NCBI GenBank assembly: GCA_022791395.1
Contig: JAAVZA010000019.1
Location: forward strand, 1-40,951
Direction: 5' to 3'
From: Clostridia bacterium
GTDB lineage: Bacteria > Bacillota > Clostridia > TANB77 > CAG-508
Length of the DNA: 40,951 bases
Program-made: the position numbers and the translations under genes
In this document: in pieces, positions 22,102 through 32,591 of the stretch
Layout: each line of letters opens with the position of its first letter
Position numbering within the stretch: the first letter of the stretch is position 1
The notes under the pieces: generated by a model
What the model was told of the DNA's origin: nothing
Seen by the model: only the letters and a program-made list of their open reading frames with translations
The model's database searches: none

Positions 22102-22328
22102 TATTTTTTTCTTGGATATGGTTTTATCTCGTCTGTTAGTCCTAGTAAATAATCTGTACTTGTATTATAGAAATCTGCTAATTTTATTAAATTATTTATA
22201 TCTATTGTTATTTCCCCTGTTTCATATCTTGAATATGTCTGTTGTGTACAATTTAATATTTTTCCTAATTGTTTTTGTGTTAAATCTTTATCTTCTCTTA
22301 TATCTCTTATTTTTAACATTTTTATCAC
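22101..22328 (-). CDS. HTH (Cro/CI-type) repressor of the prophage
   Basis: DLTQKQLGKILNCTQQTYSRYETGEITIDINNLIKLADFYNTSTDYLLGLTDEI; divergent from phage operon. Confidence 0.9.
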   Translation of the reverse strand: MIKMLKIRDIREDKDLTQKQLGKILNCTQQTYSRYETGEITIDINNLIKLADFYNTSTDYLLGLTDEIKPYPRKK

Positions 22329-22441
22329 CTTACAAAAAAATTATAAAATATTCTTAAAACGTGTATTGACTTTTACACGTAATGCGTGTATACTATTTTT
22401 AGATTAACACGTATAGCGTGTATCTGGAAGGAGAAATAAAA

Positions 22442-22711
22442 ATGGAATATGTAGAAGAGTTTAAGTATTTAAATTTAGAAGTTATGAAAAAGAAAAATGC
22501 TAATGAGTTACCAGAAGATGAAAAGAATTTTTTAATTATTAATTTATTGGATAAAAATAATAATCCTTGTCGTTTTTTTGTATTTACTCCAGATGTTATG
22601 AAAAAAATCTTAAGTTCTAGTTATGTTGGACTACAAGTATTACAAGTATGCTTTAGGGTTCAATTTACAAATAATAATTGGGTTGTAAGGTTGGTTGATA
22701 TTAGTGAGTAA
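22442..22711 (+). CDS. Small phage early protein (possible ssDNA-binding protein)
   Basis: First gene after the repressor; RBS ggaaggaga; position matches inovirus pV. Confidence 0.5.
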   Translation: MEYVEEFKYLNLEVMKKKNANELPEDEKNFLIINLLDKNNNPCRFFVFTPDVMKKILSSSYVGLQVLQVCFRVQFTNNNWVVRLVDISE

Positions 22712-22871
22712 TGAACTTGAAGTTTTAAATAGTATACTTGAAAAAGTATCTAATATTGAAAATTCTTTAAATATAAGTACTTCTGCCCTACTTTATGTTA
22801 TTGGTTTTTTATTTGCTGCTGGTGTTTGTTATTTACTTTATAGAGCTATTTCAAATTTTATTAGTTTTTAA
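22704..22871 (+). CDS. 55-aa single-TM phage protein, GTG start (absent from ORF track)
   Basis: VSNELEVLNSILEKVSNIENSLNISTSALLYVIGFLFAAGVCYLLYRAISNFISF, overlaps upstream stop. Confidence 0.6.
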   Translation: MSNELEVLNSILEKVSNIENSLNISTSALLYVIGFLFAAGVCYLLYRAISNFISF

Positions 22872-22976
22872 TTTAATGCTTTTGTTTTTGTGCATAACAA
22901 AAACTTGAAATTCCCTTTAATATATTAAAGTATTTTATTTTTGAAGTTAATTAACTTCGGAAAGGAGATTACTATT

Positions 22977-23141
22977 ATGGAAAATACAGTTACAAAATTT
23001 GTAGTTTCTGCTGATACTGTAAAACCAGTTACAGACGCAATAAATAGTGGTTTAAATACTCTTATTCCAATAGGTATAGGAATAATGGCTACATTTATCG
23101 GTATTAGCTTAATAAAAAGAGTAATTTATACATTCTTATAA
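22977..23141 (+). CDS. Inovirus major coat protein (pVIII-like)
   Basis: MENTVTKFVVSADTVKPVTDAINSGLNTLIPIGIGIMATFIGISLIKRVIYTFL; RBS ggaaaggag; hairpin after the gene. Confidence 0.85.
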   Translation: MENTVTKFVVSADTVKPVTDAINSGLNTLIPIGIGIMATFIGISLIKRVIYTFL

Positions 23142-23162
23142 TTAAGAGGTATAGTTCATTTT

Positions 23163-23190
23163 TTGGACTACGGCTTAGTCCGTAGTCTTT
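23163..23190 (+). terminator. Hairpin after coat gene
   Basis: ggactacggcttagtccgtagtcttt. Confidence 0.65.
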
Positions 23191-23216
23191 ACTTTTAAAG
23201 AAAGGAGATATTTTTT

Positions 23217-24487
23217 ATGAAATTAAGTAATAAATTTTTATTGATTTTATTAGTTTCAGTAGTTTTGTTATGTTTATTTAGTTCTTCTGTTTTTGCTTAC
23301 GAAGTTTCTTCTAATAATAATAATTTTTATATTTCTGATGCTGCATATGATAAATTAAAAACATTTAATGAATATAATTCTGATTATTATTATTTTGCAT
23401 GTTATTGGGAAGGTTGTTATGAATTCTACTTTTTGCCTAAAGAATATAATAAAAATCTTAAATTTTATTTTACTAATAAACTTTATTCTTCTAGTGTTGT
23501 TCAAAGTATTCATTGGTATAAATGTGATAGTAATTTTAATATAACAAGTAGTAGAGTTTTTAATGGTAGATTTGAAAATGTTGTAGCAAAAACTAGTGAC
23601 GGTAAGTATCATTATCTAGCTAATTTTGATATTTATACAAACAATACTTATACTGATTTTTTTTTGACAGCTCCACTTACTCTTCAACAGGTAGTGGAGA
23701 AATCATTGGCGGAAACACTGGATCAGGAGATACTGGGGACACAACTTACAACCCTGATAAAAGTTGGTTTGATAATATTTGGTCTGCTCTTAGCTCCATT
23801 CCTAATAAAATTTCGGAGTTGGTAAATTCTGTAGGTAACTTCTTTTCAAATTTTTGGACTGGTTTTACTGAAGGACTTTCTAATTTAGCTAGTAATATAG
23901 GAAATTTTTTTAATGATTTAGGTACTAATTTAGGTAATTGGTTTAGTAATTTAGGTACTAGTATAGGTAATTTTTTTAGTGATTTATGGACTAATACACA
24001 GAATTTTTTTAGTGGTATGGTTCAAGATATTTCTAATATTTGGTCTTTCTTTGTTGATTTTTTTGTAAATATGGCTGATTTTTTAATAAATATATTTGTC
24101 CCTACTGAAGAACAATGGCAAGCAATACAAGAAGATTACACAGATTTAAGTAATACCTTTAAAAATCATATACCTTTTGTTACTTTTTTTAGTGAAGAGG
24201 TTGAAAAAGTTAAACAAGAAGTTTTAAATGAAGATTTTTTAAATCTTAAAATGTCTGGTTGGGATTTTAATTTAGGTGTTATTCATTTTAAAACTAATGA
24301 TTATGAGTTTACTAATGTATTAAAAGCATATGAACCATATCGTATGACTGTTAGAACATTGCTTACTTTTGTAGTTTATGCTATGGCTTTTGTTTATATT
24401 ATTAAATATGCTATTTCTTATGGAACTACACAAGGTTTAAATTCTGTTAATAGTTCTATAAATTCTAAAGGGGGTACTGATAAATGA
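23217..24487 (+). CDS. Phage adsorption protein (pIII-like), broken at a T9 tract at about 23657-23665
   Basis: Signal peptide; the frame downstream of the T-run reads DSSTYSSTGSGEIIGGNTGSGDTGDTTYNPDKSWFDNIWSALSSIPNKISELVNSVGNFF and runs into ORF 23819..24487. Confidence 0.75.
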
Positions 24488-24729
24488 TAATTTATTTACT
24501 TTTACAAGGTTTTGATAGTTTACTATTTTTTGTAGTTTCTATGATACCTACTTTGGAACAGCCTTTATGGCTTACTACAACAATGCCCCAAATTCTACGA
24601 GTTATTTACGGTTTTAATATTTATTTGCCCGTTGCTGAGGCTTTCCAGTGTGTTTTTATGTGTATAGGTTTTACGGTTGTAATGAAAGTTTTTAAAATAG
24701 TTAGTTCAGCTGTTCACCTTTCTGTTTAG
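24484..24729 (+). CDS. Minor coat/assembly membrane protein (pVI-like)
   Basis: 81-aa hydrophobic protein between adhesin and Zot. Confidence 0.65.
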   Translation: MIIYLLLQGFDSLLFFVVSMIPTLEQPLWLTTTMPQILRVIYGFNIYLPVAEAFQCVFMCIGFTVVMKVFKIVSSAVHLSV

Positions 24730-24768
24730 ACTGCCACACACACCCGACATTATGTCGGGTGTGGGCAA
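24727..24768 (+). terminator. Hairpin upstream of zot
   Basis: cacacccgacattatgtcgggtgtg. Confidence 0.65.
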
Positions 24769-24775
24769 CGTATGA

Positions 24776-25669
24776 TTGGAGATTTATATGTATTTTTGGA
24801 TTTTTTTTGCTATATTTATGATTTTTAATATTGTTAATTTATTGACTGGATTTTATTTAAGTAAATTTTTAACTAGATTTATACGAGCTATTCCTCTATT
24901 TCTTGTTGATATTTATAGAATGGATAAAACTGTATTTCGTGGTTATGGTTTTTGGGCTTTTTGTGGTTTAGGTGGTTCTGGTAAAACTATATCAATGGTT
25001 AATTATCTTTCTGCAATGCGTGAAAAATATCCCAATGTTTTAATACTTACTAATTTTGAATGTTCTGTAGCTGATAGACAAATTACATCTTGGCGAGATT
25101 TAATTGAAACTACAAATTATGAAATAGTTGAGATTACAGAGAAAGAATATTATAAATTTAAAAAATGGTATCGTAATGTTTGGATAGAGGTAATAGATAA
25201 TGAATTATTTTTCTTTTATGAGAAAAATAATGGTGTTATTTTTGGTTTTGACGAAATACATCTTACATTTGAAAGTACTAAATGGGAAGACGCACCAGAT
25301 AATCTTTTGGATTATATTTCACAACAAAGAAAATTACATAAACAAATTGTAGCTAGTTCACAAGTATTTACAAGAATTAATAAAAAATTACGCGAACAAA
25401 CAAACTATGTAATTGAGTGTCGTAGTTTTTTACTTGGTCGTTTAGTAGTTAATAAATATTACAATACTGCTGAATATATTGCAAATGACGAAAAATTTGA
25501 TAAAGGAAGTCGTAAAAGAAAGACCGTAAAACGTGAGGTTTTTATTGCTTATGACGAAATTAGAAAAAAATATAATACTGAAGAAATTATGAAAGATTTA
25601 AGTGTTTCTAAGTCTGATACTAAAAAATTGTCAGATTTAATATCTAAATATTATAAAGGTGTTGATTAA
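24776..25669 (+). CDS. Zot / pI-like morphogenesis ATPase
   Basis: FCGLGGSGKTISMVNYLSAMREKYPNVLILTNFE Walker A, GVIFGFDEIHLTFES Walker B, SQQRKLHKQIVASSQ. Confidence 0.92.
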   Translation: MEIYMYFWIFFAIFMIFNIVNLLTGFYLSKFLTRFIRAIPLFLVDIYRMDKTVFRGYGFWAFCGLGGSGKTISMVNYLSAMREKYPNVLILTNFECSVADRQITSWRDLIETTNYEIVEITEKEYYKFKKWYRNVWIEVIDNELFFFYEKNNGVIFGFDEIHLTFESTKWEDAPDNLLDYISQQRKLHKQIVASSQVFTRINKKLREQTNYVIECRSFLLGRLVVNKYYNTAEYIANDEKFDKGSRKRKTVKREVFIAYDEIRKKYNTEEIMKDLSVSKSDTKKLSDLISKYYKGVD

Positions 25670-25871
25670 TTTGTTTGATTTTTTTAATTTTAGATTATAT
25701 CGTACTTGTCAAGAAATGGCTGAATTTATTATTGCTAATCATAATGGTTTTACTGATGTTAATGATACTATTAGTTATTTTCTTTTAAAGTCTATTAATA
25801 GTGATGAATTTACTGATTATGATAAAGAAGGGAGTTCTATATATGGGGATAAAAGTCAAGGAATTAAATGA
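25659..25871 (+). CDS. Small phage protein
   Basis: ORF in phage operon. Confidence 0.4.
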   Translation: MLINLFDFFNFRLYRTCQEMAEFIIANHNGFTDVNDTISYFLLKSINSDEFTDYDKEGSSIYGDKSQGIK

Positions 25872-26019
25872 TTTTGAGTGTGGATATATAATAAGTGGCC
25901 TTGTAGAATTAAAAAAGGTCTATAGTCAAAATAATGCAAATGAGGACGAATATAATTCGGTTCTTGGTTTATTAGAAGATTTTAAAAACAATAAGGTATA
26001 TATCGGTGAAAAGATATAA
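25843..26019 (+). CDS. Small phage protein
   Basis: Internal ATG (MGIKVKELNDFECGYIISGL) after RBS aaagaaggga. Confidence 0.5.
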   Translation: MGIKVKELNDFECGYIISGLVELKKVYSQNNANEDEYNSVLGLLEDFKNNKVYIGEKI

Positions 26020-26060
26020 CGTTCTTTTTATTAAATTATTGTAGAAATGGAGATTTTGAA

Positions 26061-26288
26061 ATGAAAAAATTAGATTTAAAAAATAAAGAAAAATGGGAAA
26101 GATTTTTAAAAAACAATGAAAATAAAATGCTAATAGTAATAATGTTTACAGTTTTTATATATTGGATTATATCTAAAGCTATTCCTAATTTCTGGGTTGG
26201 TATTTTAATATATTATTTAATATATATGGGATTAATTAAATTATATGATCTAATATATAAGAACTTTTTCGCTTCACGTCGTAAATAG
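26061..26288 (+). CDS. Small phage membrane protein
   Basis: Two hydrophobic segments; RBS tggaga. Confidence 0.5.
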   Translation: MKKLDLKNKEKWERFLKNNENKMLIVIMFTVFIYWIISKAIPNFWVGILIYYLIYMGLIKLYDLIYKNFFASRRK

Positions 26289-26364
26289 CACTATTTTTAG
26301 TATGTGCAATACTTAAATAATAATCTTTTAAACAACCTTGCTAACGAAGTGCTGCTTTGTTATG

Positions 26365-26580
26365 CGGGGGAAGAGATTAGACGGAAATTACTACATAGAT
26401 TATCTTCCGTCATCTCTATGGGGGATAGTCCCCCATAAACAACTATTTATTATCAAAAAATGTGAGTAAACATAATTTAAAAGTTGGAGGGTTCTTAGTA
26501 ACACCCTCCGAGTGTACCAAATTTGGTACAAATCCAAAAAATTTTGTTGTAACAAAATGTCAAAATTCTATTTGGAGGAT
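26365..26580. promoter_or_regulatory. Hairpin-rich intergenic region, candidate phage origin and/or packaging signal
   Basis: gagattagacggaa...ttccgtcatctc; tatgggggatagtcccccata; ggagggttcttagtaacaccctcc; gtaccaaatttggtac. Confidence 0.6.
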
Positions 26581-26585
26581 AAAAA

Positions 26586-27615
26586 ATGATAGATACAATA
26601 AAAATATATACAATGATAAACCGTGATAGTTATAATAAAATTTATCATAATTCTATTTTAAAGACAAGCTATAATCAAAAAGACGGCGAAATATATTACG
26701 AAATTGTTAACGATAAATTAGAAGGTTCTTATAGTTCAAGTCTTAGTGTACGTGTTGGTACTGGTGTTAAATATAAATTTGTTAATATGTATTATATAGA
26801 AATTGAGGGTAGTTTTCACAAGATAATTAGGCGGTTATAATAGTCATAATGGTTTTTATAATTTAATTTCTATTGTAAAATGGCTTATAGGTTCAGTTGA
26901 ATATACTTACGATATAAAACTACCTAATCTTTCTCATTGGTTTTTACAGAGAATTGATATAGCAATATGTTTTGATTTATCTACAAACGACAAAGTTCGA
27001 CAATATATTAATAATTTAAGTTTATGTAATTACCCTAGACGTAATTTAAAGCATTATCAAGATGAATCTATTTATGTTTCTGGTTCTACAACTTGTTTAA
27101 AAATATATAACAAAATGCTTGAATTTAAAAAACACGATATGAAAAAATTATTTAATTCTAATTTTAATATAGATAATTATCTTGAGGAAATTAAGGGATT
27201 TATAAGATTTGAATGTGAAATAAAGAAAAAGAAATTAGAAGATATTTATAATAAAAAATATATTAGAATAAAAAATGTTAACTATGAATATTTAAAAAGG
27301 GTTTGGAGTGAAGAGTTTATGAAATTATTAAAATTTTTTGAAAGTGATTTAACAATTGTTAGAAGTAAAGAAGATATTGAAAGAAGATTAAATACTTGTT
27401 ATGGAAATATTAGAGGTAGAACACTTTATAATTTTTATACTTCTATAATGGTTGATGGTTTACGAATTGTAAAGGCTAGAACTTCGCATAATGTTTATTA
27501 TAAAAATATTCGTGATTTAAAATCTGCAAATGTTGATTTAAGTCAAAGATATAAATTAACATTGGAAAATGATATTATTGATTTTAATCCATTTGAATGG
27601 AAAGAGGTTGTTTAA
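26586..27615 (+). CDS. Inovirus/plasmid-type replication initiator, split by an in-frame CGG at 26832-26834; 342 aa if the C is skipped
   Basis: ORFs 26586..26840 and 27115..27615 join as SFHKIIR-G-YNSHNGFYNLISIVKWLIGSVEYTYDIKLPNLSHWFLQRIDIAICFDLS... Confidence 0.85.
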
Positions 27616-28566
27616 ATGTTACTTAGTGAAGCATTGAAAAATTTTTTAATAGATGAAGAGGTTCGTGGTTGTACATTTGCAACATTACGTCATTATAGAA
27701 CACATATCGGTTTTTTTATTAATTATTACGGTGATAAAGATGTAAATTTAATTGTATATGAAGATTATGAATGTTATATTTTATATTTAAAGAATAAGTA
27801 TAAGGAAAGTAGTGGTTTTGTTGGTAAAAAACAAAAATTATCTGGTCGTACTATAAAGACTTATGCCTCTGCATTAAAAACTTTTTTAAAATTCTGTTTT
27901 AATAAAGGTTATATTAATACTGACTTATCTTTAAAAATAAAAATGCCTAAATATCATAAGAAAATTATATCTATTCTATCTACTAAAGAAATTTCACTTT
28001 TAATTAATTCTTTTAATAAAGATACTTATATTGGTTCTCGTGATTTATTAATTATTGCTTTTATGCTTGAAAGCGGTTTACGTTTAAGTGAAGTTGTAAA
28101 TATTAGTGTATGTGATGTAGATTATGATAATTCTGTTATAGTAGTTCACGGAAAAGGTCAGAAAGATAGAATTGTACCACTTACTAATTTTACATCTAGT
28201 TGTTTATTTTCTTATTTAGATAATTATAAAAAGTATTTTTCTAAGATTATATCTAATAATGAAATGCTTTTAAAGTGCCTTGACGGTACTGATATTAGTA
28301 AAAATACAATCTCTTTAATATTTAGACGTTTACGAAAATCTTCTTGTATTGAAAATTTACATCCACATTTACTAAGGCATACATTTGCTACTATGTTTCT
28401 TTTAAATGGTGGAGATATTGCAAATTTACAAATTATTTTAGGACATACTACTTTGAATATGGTTTTAAATTATTTACATATAGCAAATCAAATTTCTATT
28501 TCAAAACAGCAAATATATAGTCCTATTACAAACATAAAAAATCTTAATGGTCTAAAAAAACACTAG
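27616..28566 (+). CDS. Tyrosine recombinase / phage integrase
   Basis: ESGLRLSEVVNISVCDV, HLLRHTFATMFLLNGGDIANLQIILGHTTLNMVLNYLH. Confidence 0.95.
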   Translation: MLLSEALKNFLIDEEVRGCTFATLRHYRTHIGFFINYYGDKDVNLIVYEDYECYILYLKNKYKESSGFVGKKQKLSGRTIKTYASALKTFLKFCFNKGYINTDLSLKIKMPKYHKKIISILSTKEISLLINSFNKDTYIGSRDLLIIAFMLESGLRLSEVVNISVCDVDYDNSVIVVHGKGQKDRIVPLTNFTSSCLFSYLDNYKKYFSKIISNNEMLLKCLDGTDISKNTISLIFRRLRKSSCIENLHPHLLRHTFATMFLLNGGDIANLQIILGHTTLNMVLNYLHIANQISISKQQIYSPITNIKNLNGLKKH

Positions 28567-28585
28567 CTAAAGCTAGTGTTTTTTA

Positions 28586-28631
28586 TGGTAGCGACGGTGG
28601 GACTTGAACCTACGACCTGCCGGGTATGAAC
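28586..28631. repeat. Right attachment site (46 bp)
   Basis: Identical to 22056-22101, lies inside the intact tRNA-Met. Confidence 0.95.
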
Positions 28632-28662
28632 CGGATGCTCTAGCCAACTGAGCTACGTCGCC
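28586..28662 (-). tRNA. tRNA-Met (CAT)
   Basis: ggcgacgtagctcagttggctagagcatccggttcatacccggcaggtcgtaggttcaagtcccaccgtcgctacca on the reverse strand. Confidence 0.92.
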
Positions 28663-28759
28663 ATATATTTTCTTGAACGTGTATTATTATATTAGTATAT
28701 CCTATTTTTGTCAAGATAAAACAGAGAAAATAATTTAAAAAATTATTTTCTCCTTAAAA

Positions 28760-29113
28760 TTATATTTCTAAATCTTCCTCTTCTATTTCTTGAATATTTG
28801 TTTTAATTATAGAATTTTTTATTTCAGGTGTGCTATTTCTTTCTTGACCTTTTAATTGCGCTCTTACTTGTTTTACAGTTGTTCCATGATCTTCAAAAAT
28901 AGACTCTATATTTTTTATACGTTCACTACTATTTACTAATTCTTTAATTCCCGATTTTTTTATTAATTCTTCAGGATCTTCTACTATATCATTATTTACG
29001 CTAAGTGCTGAAAAGAACATTCCTAATCCTTCAATTACTTTTGCAATTCTTGATTGTTCGATTTTTTGAACTTGACTCATACTTTCTTCCAAGATTTCTC
29101 TTAGAATTTTCAC
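28760..29113 (-). CDS. Hypothetical protein
   Basis: 117-aa ORF with RBS. Confidence 0.5.
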   Translation of the reverse strand: MKILREILEESMSQVQKIEQSRIAKVIEGLGMFFSALSVNNDIVEDPEELIKKSGIKELVNSSERIKNIESIFEDHGTTVKQVRAQLKGQERNSTPEIKNSIIKTNIQEIEEEDLEI

Positions 29114-29235
29114 CTCTCTTATTTTTAATAAACAAATCTATTATTAGTTTAACATAAAAAAGCGAAAAAATCAAGTGTTTTTCGCTTTTTTCCATTTTAT
29201 GGTTAAATTTTTAGTTTAAACTGCCTATTTTTTTA

Positions 29236-30600
29236 CTAATTCATATAATCTCTTAGCTTTTTACTTCTACTTGGATGTCTTAATTTTCTTAATGCTTTTG
29301 CTTCAATTTGTCTTATTCTTTCACGTGTTACTTCAAACTCTCTTCCTACTTCTTCAAGAGTTCTTGCTTTCCCATCCTCTAAACCAAATCTTAATTTTAA
29401 AACTTTTGCTTCTCTTGGGGTTAAAGTATTCATTACTTCTTCTAATTGTTCTTTTAATAATGTATATGCTGCTGAATCATGTGGTGCTGGTGAATCATCA
29501 TCTTGTATAAAATCTCCTAAATGGCTATCATCTTCTTCACCTATTGGTGTTTCAAGTGATACTGGGTCTTGTGCTATTTTTTGTATCTCCATTACCTTTT
29601 CAATAGGCATTTCTAACTCTTCTGATAATTCTTCTGGTGATGGTTCACGTCCTAACTTTTGTAATAAATGTCTTGATGTACGTATTAATTTATTAATTGT
29701 TTCTACCATATGAACTGGTATTCTTATTGTTCTTGCTTGGTCTGCTATTGCTCTTGTAATAGCTTGACGAATCCACCATGTAGCATAGGTACTAAATTTA
29801 AATCCTTTTTTATAATCAAATTTATCAACAGCTTTTATTAATCCCATATTTCCTTCTTGAATAAGATCTAAAAATAACATTCCTCTTCCAACATACTTCT
29901 TCGCAATACTAACAACAAGTCTTAAGTTTGACTCAGCAAGTTTTTGTTTTGCTTCTTCATCACCTTCTAATACTTTTTCAGCTATTTCTAATTCTTCTTC
30001 ATAGCTAAGAAGTGGAATACGTCCTATCTCTCTTAAATACATTCTAACAGGGTCATCTGTACTTATTCCTTCAAAGCTTGCTATGTTATTTAATTCTTCT
30101 ACTTTGATATCTTCTACTTCTTCTAAATCTTCTAAATCTGGCTCTTGATCATCAAAATCATCTTTTATAATATCCATATTTAGTTCTTCAAAGGCATCAA
30201 ATACTTTTTCAATTTCATCTGTACTTGAAGTATCTAACTCTGTTGCTAATTCTCCATAGGTTATTTTTCCTTGCTTTTTAGCTTTTTCAATTATATTTTT
30301 GACCTTATCTTCGCTAGAACTTTTTTCTTCCTCTTCTTGTACTGTTTCATTTTCTGTTTTGTTATCCATATTAGACTCAAGTTCTTCTACTTCTTTTTTA
30401 GTTTTCTTCGTTTTCTTAATATCTGTTTCTTTATTTGTATTTTCTGTCTTTTTTTCTTTATTTACTTGTTTTACCTCTTCCTTGCTTTCTTCTTTTTTTG
30501 GTGTTTTACTTGTTTTATTTTCTTTAACTGATTTTTTAGAAATTACTTCTTCATTTTCTGCAGCCTTTACTTTTTTATTTTTCTTTTCTTCCTCTGCCAC
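29236..30600 (-). CDS. rpoD: Primary sigma factor RpoD/SigA
   Basis: [43 protein letters not shown]; region 4 [31 protein letters not shown]. Confidence 0.97.
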   Translation of the reverse strand: MAEEEKKNKKVKAAENEEVISKKSVKENKTSKTPKKEESKEEVKQVNKEKKTENTNKETDIKKTKKTKKEVEELESNMDNKTENETVQEEEEKSSSEDKVKNIIEKAKKQGKITYGELATELDTSSTDEIEKVFDAFEELNMDIIKDDFDDQEPDLEDLEEVEDIKVEELNNIASFEGISTDDPVRMYLREIGRIPLLSYEEELEIAEKVLEGDEEAKQKLAESNLRLVVSIAKKYVGRGMLFLDLIQEGNMGLIKAVDKFDYKKGFKFSTYATWWIRQAITRAIADQARTIRIPVHMVETINKLIRTSRHLLQKLGREPSPEELSEELEMPIEKVMEIQKIAQDPVSLETPIGEEDDSHLGDFIQDDDSPAPHDSAAYTLLKEQLEEVMNTLTPREAKVLKLRFGLEDGKARTLEEVGREFEVTRERIRQIEAKALRKLRHPSRSKKLRDYMN

Positions 30601-30611
30601 TTTTTTACCTC

Positions 30612-32404
30612 CTATTTAATTTTAGCAATCTTAATTATTAGATTACTTAAGTCTTTTTCTAATTCTGTTTTTTTATCTTTATCTATATTGTCATCCTCTA
30701 GCATTTTTAAGATTTTATTTTTTTCATCTTGTAATTTTTCTTTTTCATAAACTTTTAATAAGTCTTCTATCGCTTTTTCATTATTTGTTATTTCATAATC
30801 ATCTGCCATTAAACTTGTAATATGACCTATCAATTCATCTTCTGTAAATAAATTTAATATGTTATTATTACTATTTCCTTTTTCGAAATGTTCATACAAA
30901 ATACTTGCAATTTTTTTATTAATACCTAATTTAAAATCTTCTGGTCTGATTTTTTTACTAATCTGATTATACGCATTTATTTCTGGATTAATTAAAAGTG
31001 AAATTATCATATTTTCTCTTTTTATTAATCCATCACTTACCTCTTCTTTTAAATTAGCCTTATCTTGTCTTTTTATTCCTAGTGGTCTCTGTAATACTTT
31101 TATACCTTGATTTCCTGCATTCGACATCTTATTTGATTCTGCATAAATTGCTTCTTTTGAAATATTATATTCTTTTGAAATTTTATCTATATATATTTCT
31201 CTTTCAATACTATTATCTACTTTAGATAAAATCTTTACGATTTCATTTAAGAATTTTATCTTATCACTAGCAGTTTGGATTGTCATACTATTTTTTAAGG
31301 TTTTTACTTTAAACTCCACTAAAGAAATTGCATTTTCTACGCATCTTTCAAAACGTCCAGTGCCATATTTTATAACATATTCATCTGGATCTTTTGCATC
31401 ACCATCCAGTTGTAAAATTCTAATATCGCAACCTAAATTTTGTAAAATTTCCATTCCTCTCATTGTAGCTGCTTGTCCTGCTCCATCAGCATCATATCCT
31501 ATAATAATTTGTGAAGCATATTTCCTAAGTAATCTACCTTGTGCTTCTGTAAGTGCTGTTCCAAGTGATGCTACAACATTAGTTATCCCTCTTTGATATA
31601 GTGATATTGCATCCATATATCCTTCCACAATAATAATTTTATTCTTTCCACTTTTTTTAGCAATATTTAAACCAAATAATTGTCTACCTTTACTATAAAC
31701 TATATTTTCTGGAGAATTAATATATTTTGGCTTGCTATCATCAAGTACTCTTCCTCCAAAAGCAATTACTCTATCTTGTACATCTTTTATAGGAAACATT
31801 AATCTAGCTTTAAACTTATCAAAAAATTGTCCCTTTCCGCGATTTACCAACTAAACTTGATGCTAAGATTTCCTCATCTGTAAATCCTTGCGATTTTAAT
31901 GCTTTATATAACTCATCAAAATTCGTAGAAAAGCCTATGTTAAAAGTTTTTAAAGTATTATTATCTAATTTTCTTTTCTTAACATATTCTTGAGCAAGTC
32001 TTGCATTAGTTTTATACAAATTTTCATGAAAGTATTGAGCAGTAAATTTATTTATTTGGTAAACTTTATCTTTTAGTCTTAGTTTATCTGCATCTTGTCC
32101 ATTTTCTAATGTTGGTAATGTAATTCCTGCTTTTTCTGCAAGTAGTTCTAAACTAGGTTTAAAATCTAAATTTTCTATTTTACTTATGAAATGAATAACA
32201 TTCCCTCCGCACGCCACAACCAAAACAGTGAAAAATTTGCTTATCTGGTGACACACAAAAAGAAGGGGATTTTTCTTTATGAAATGGGCATAACCCCATA
32301 AAATTTCTACCGCTTCTTTTAAGTATTACGTATTGTGATATTACATCAACTATATCATTACTATTTCTGATTTCATCAATTAATTCATCACTATATCGTA
32401 CCAT
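30612..32404 (-). CDS. dnaG: DNA primase, split by two in-frame CGG codons (32207-32209 and 31837-31839); 596 aa if both Cs are skipped
   Basis: [37 protein letters not shown] zinc finger; [46 protein letters not shown]. Confidence 0.95.
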
Positions 32405-32591
32405 CTTTCATCCCTTTCCAACATATTATACTATTCGACACATAATTATTAAATCCCCCTTACTTCACATAAAATTCATGATATTCTTGTCTTATAGATG
32501 TCGTATCGTGTCGAATGTTAAATTATTATTAACTATCTTATACTAAAATAAAATGTTACTAAATTCACATTTAGTAACACTTTATTTTAAT

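Larger units (their letters stand above)
22056..28631. mobile_element. Inovirus-like filamentous prophage integrated in tRNA-Met
   Basis: 46-bp direct repeats at the ends, repressor, coat protein, Zot ATPase, Rep and tyrosine integrase; unit length 6530 bp. Confidence 0.92.

Noticed and set aside
30271-30619. Overlapping plus-strand ORFs rich in F/S/L
   Set aside because: Antisense of the Lys/Glu-rich RpoD N-terminus; composition artefact.
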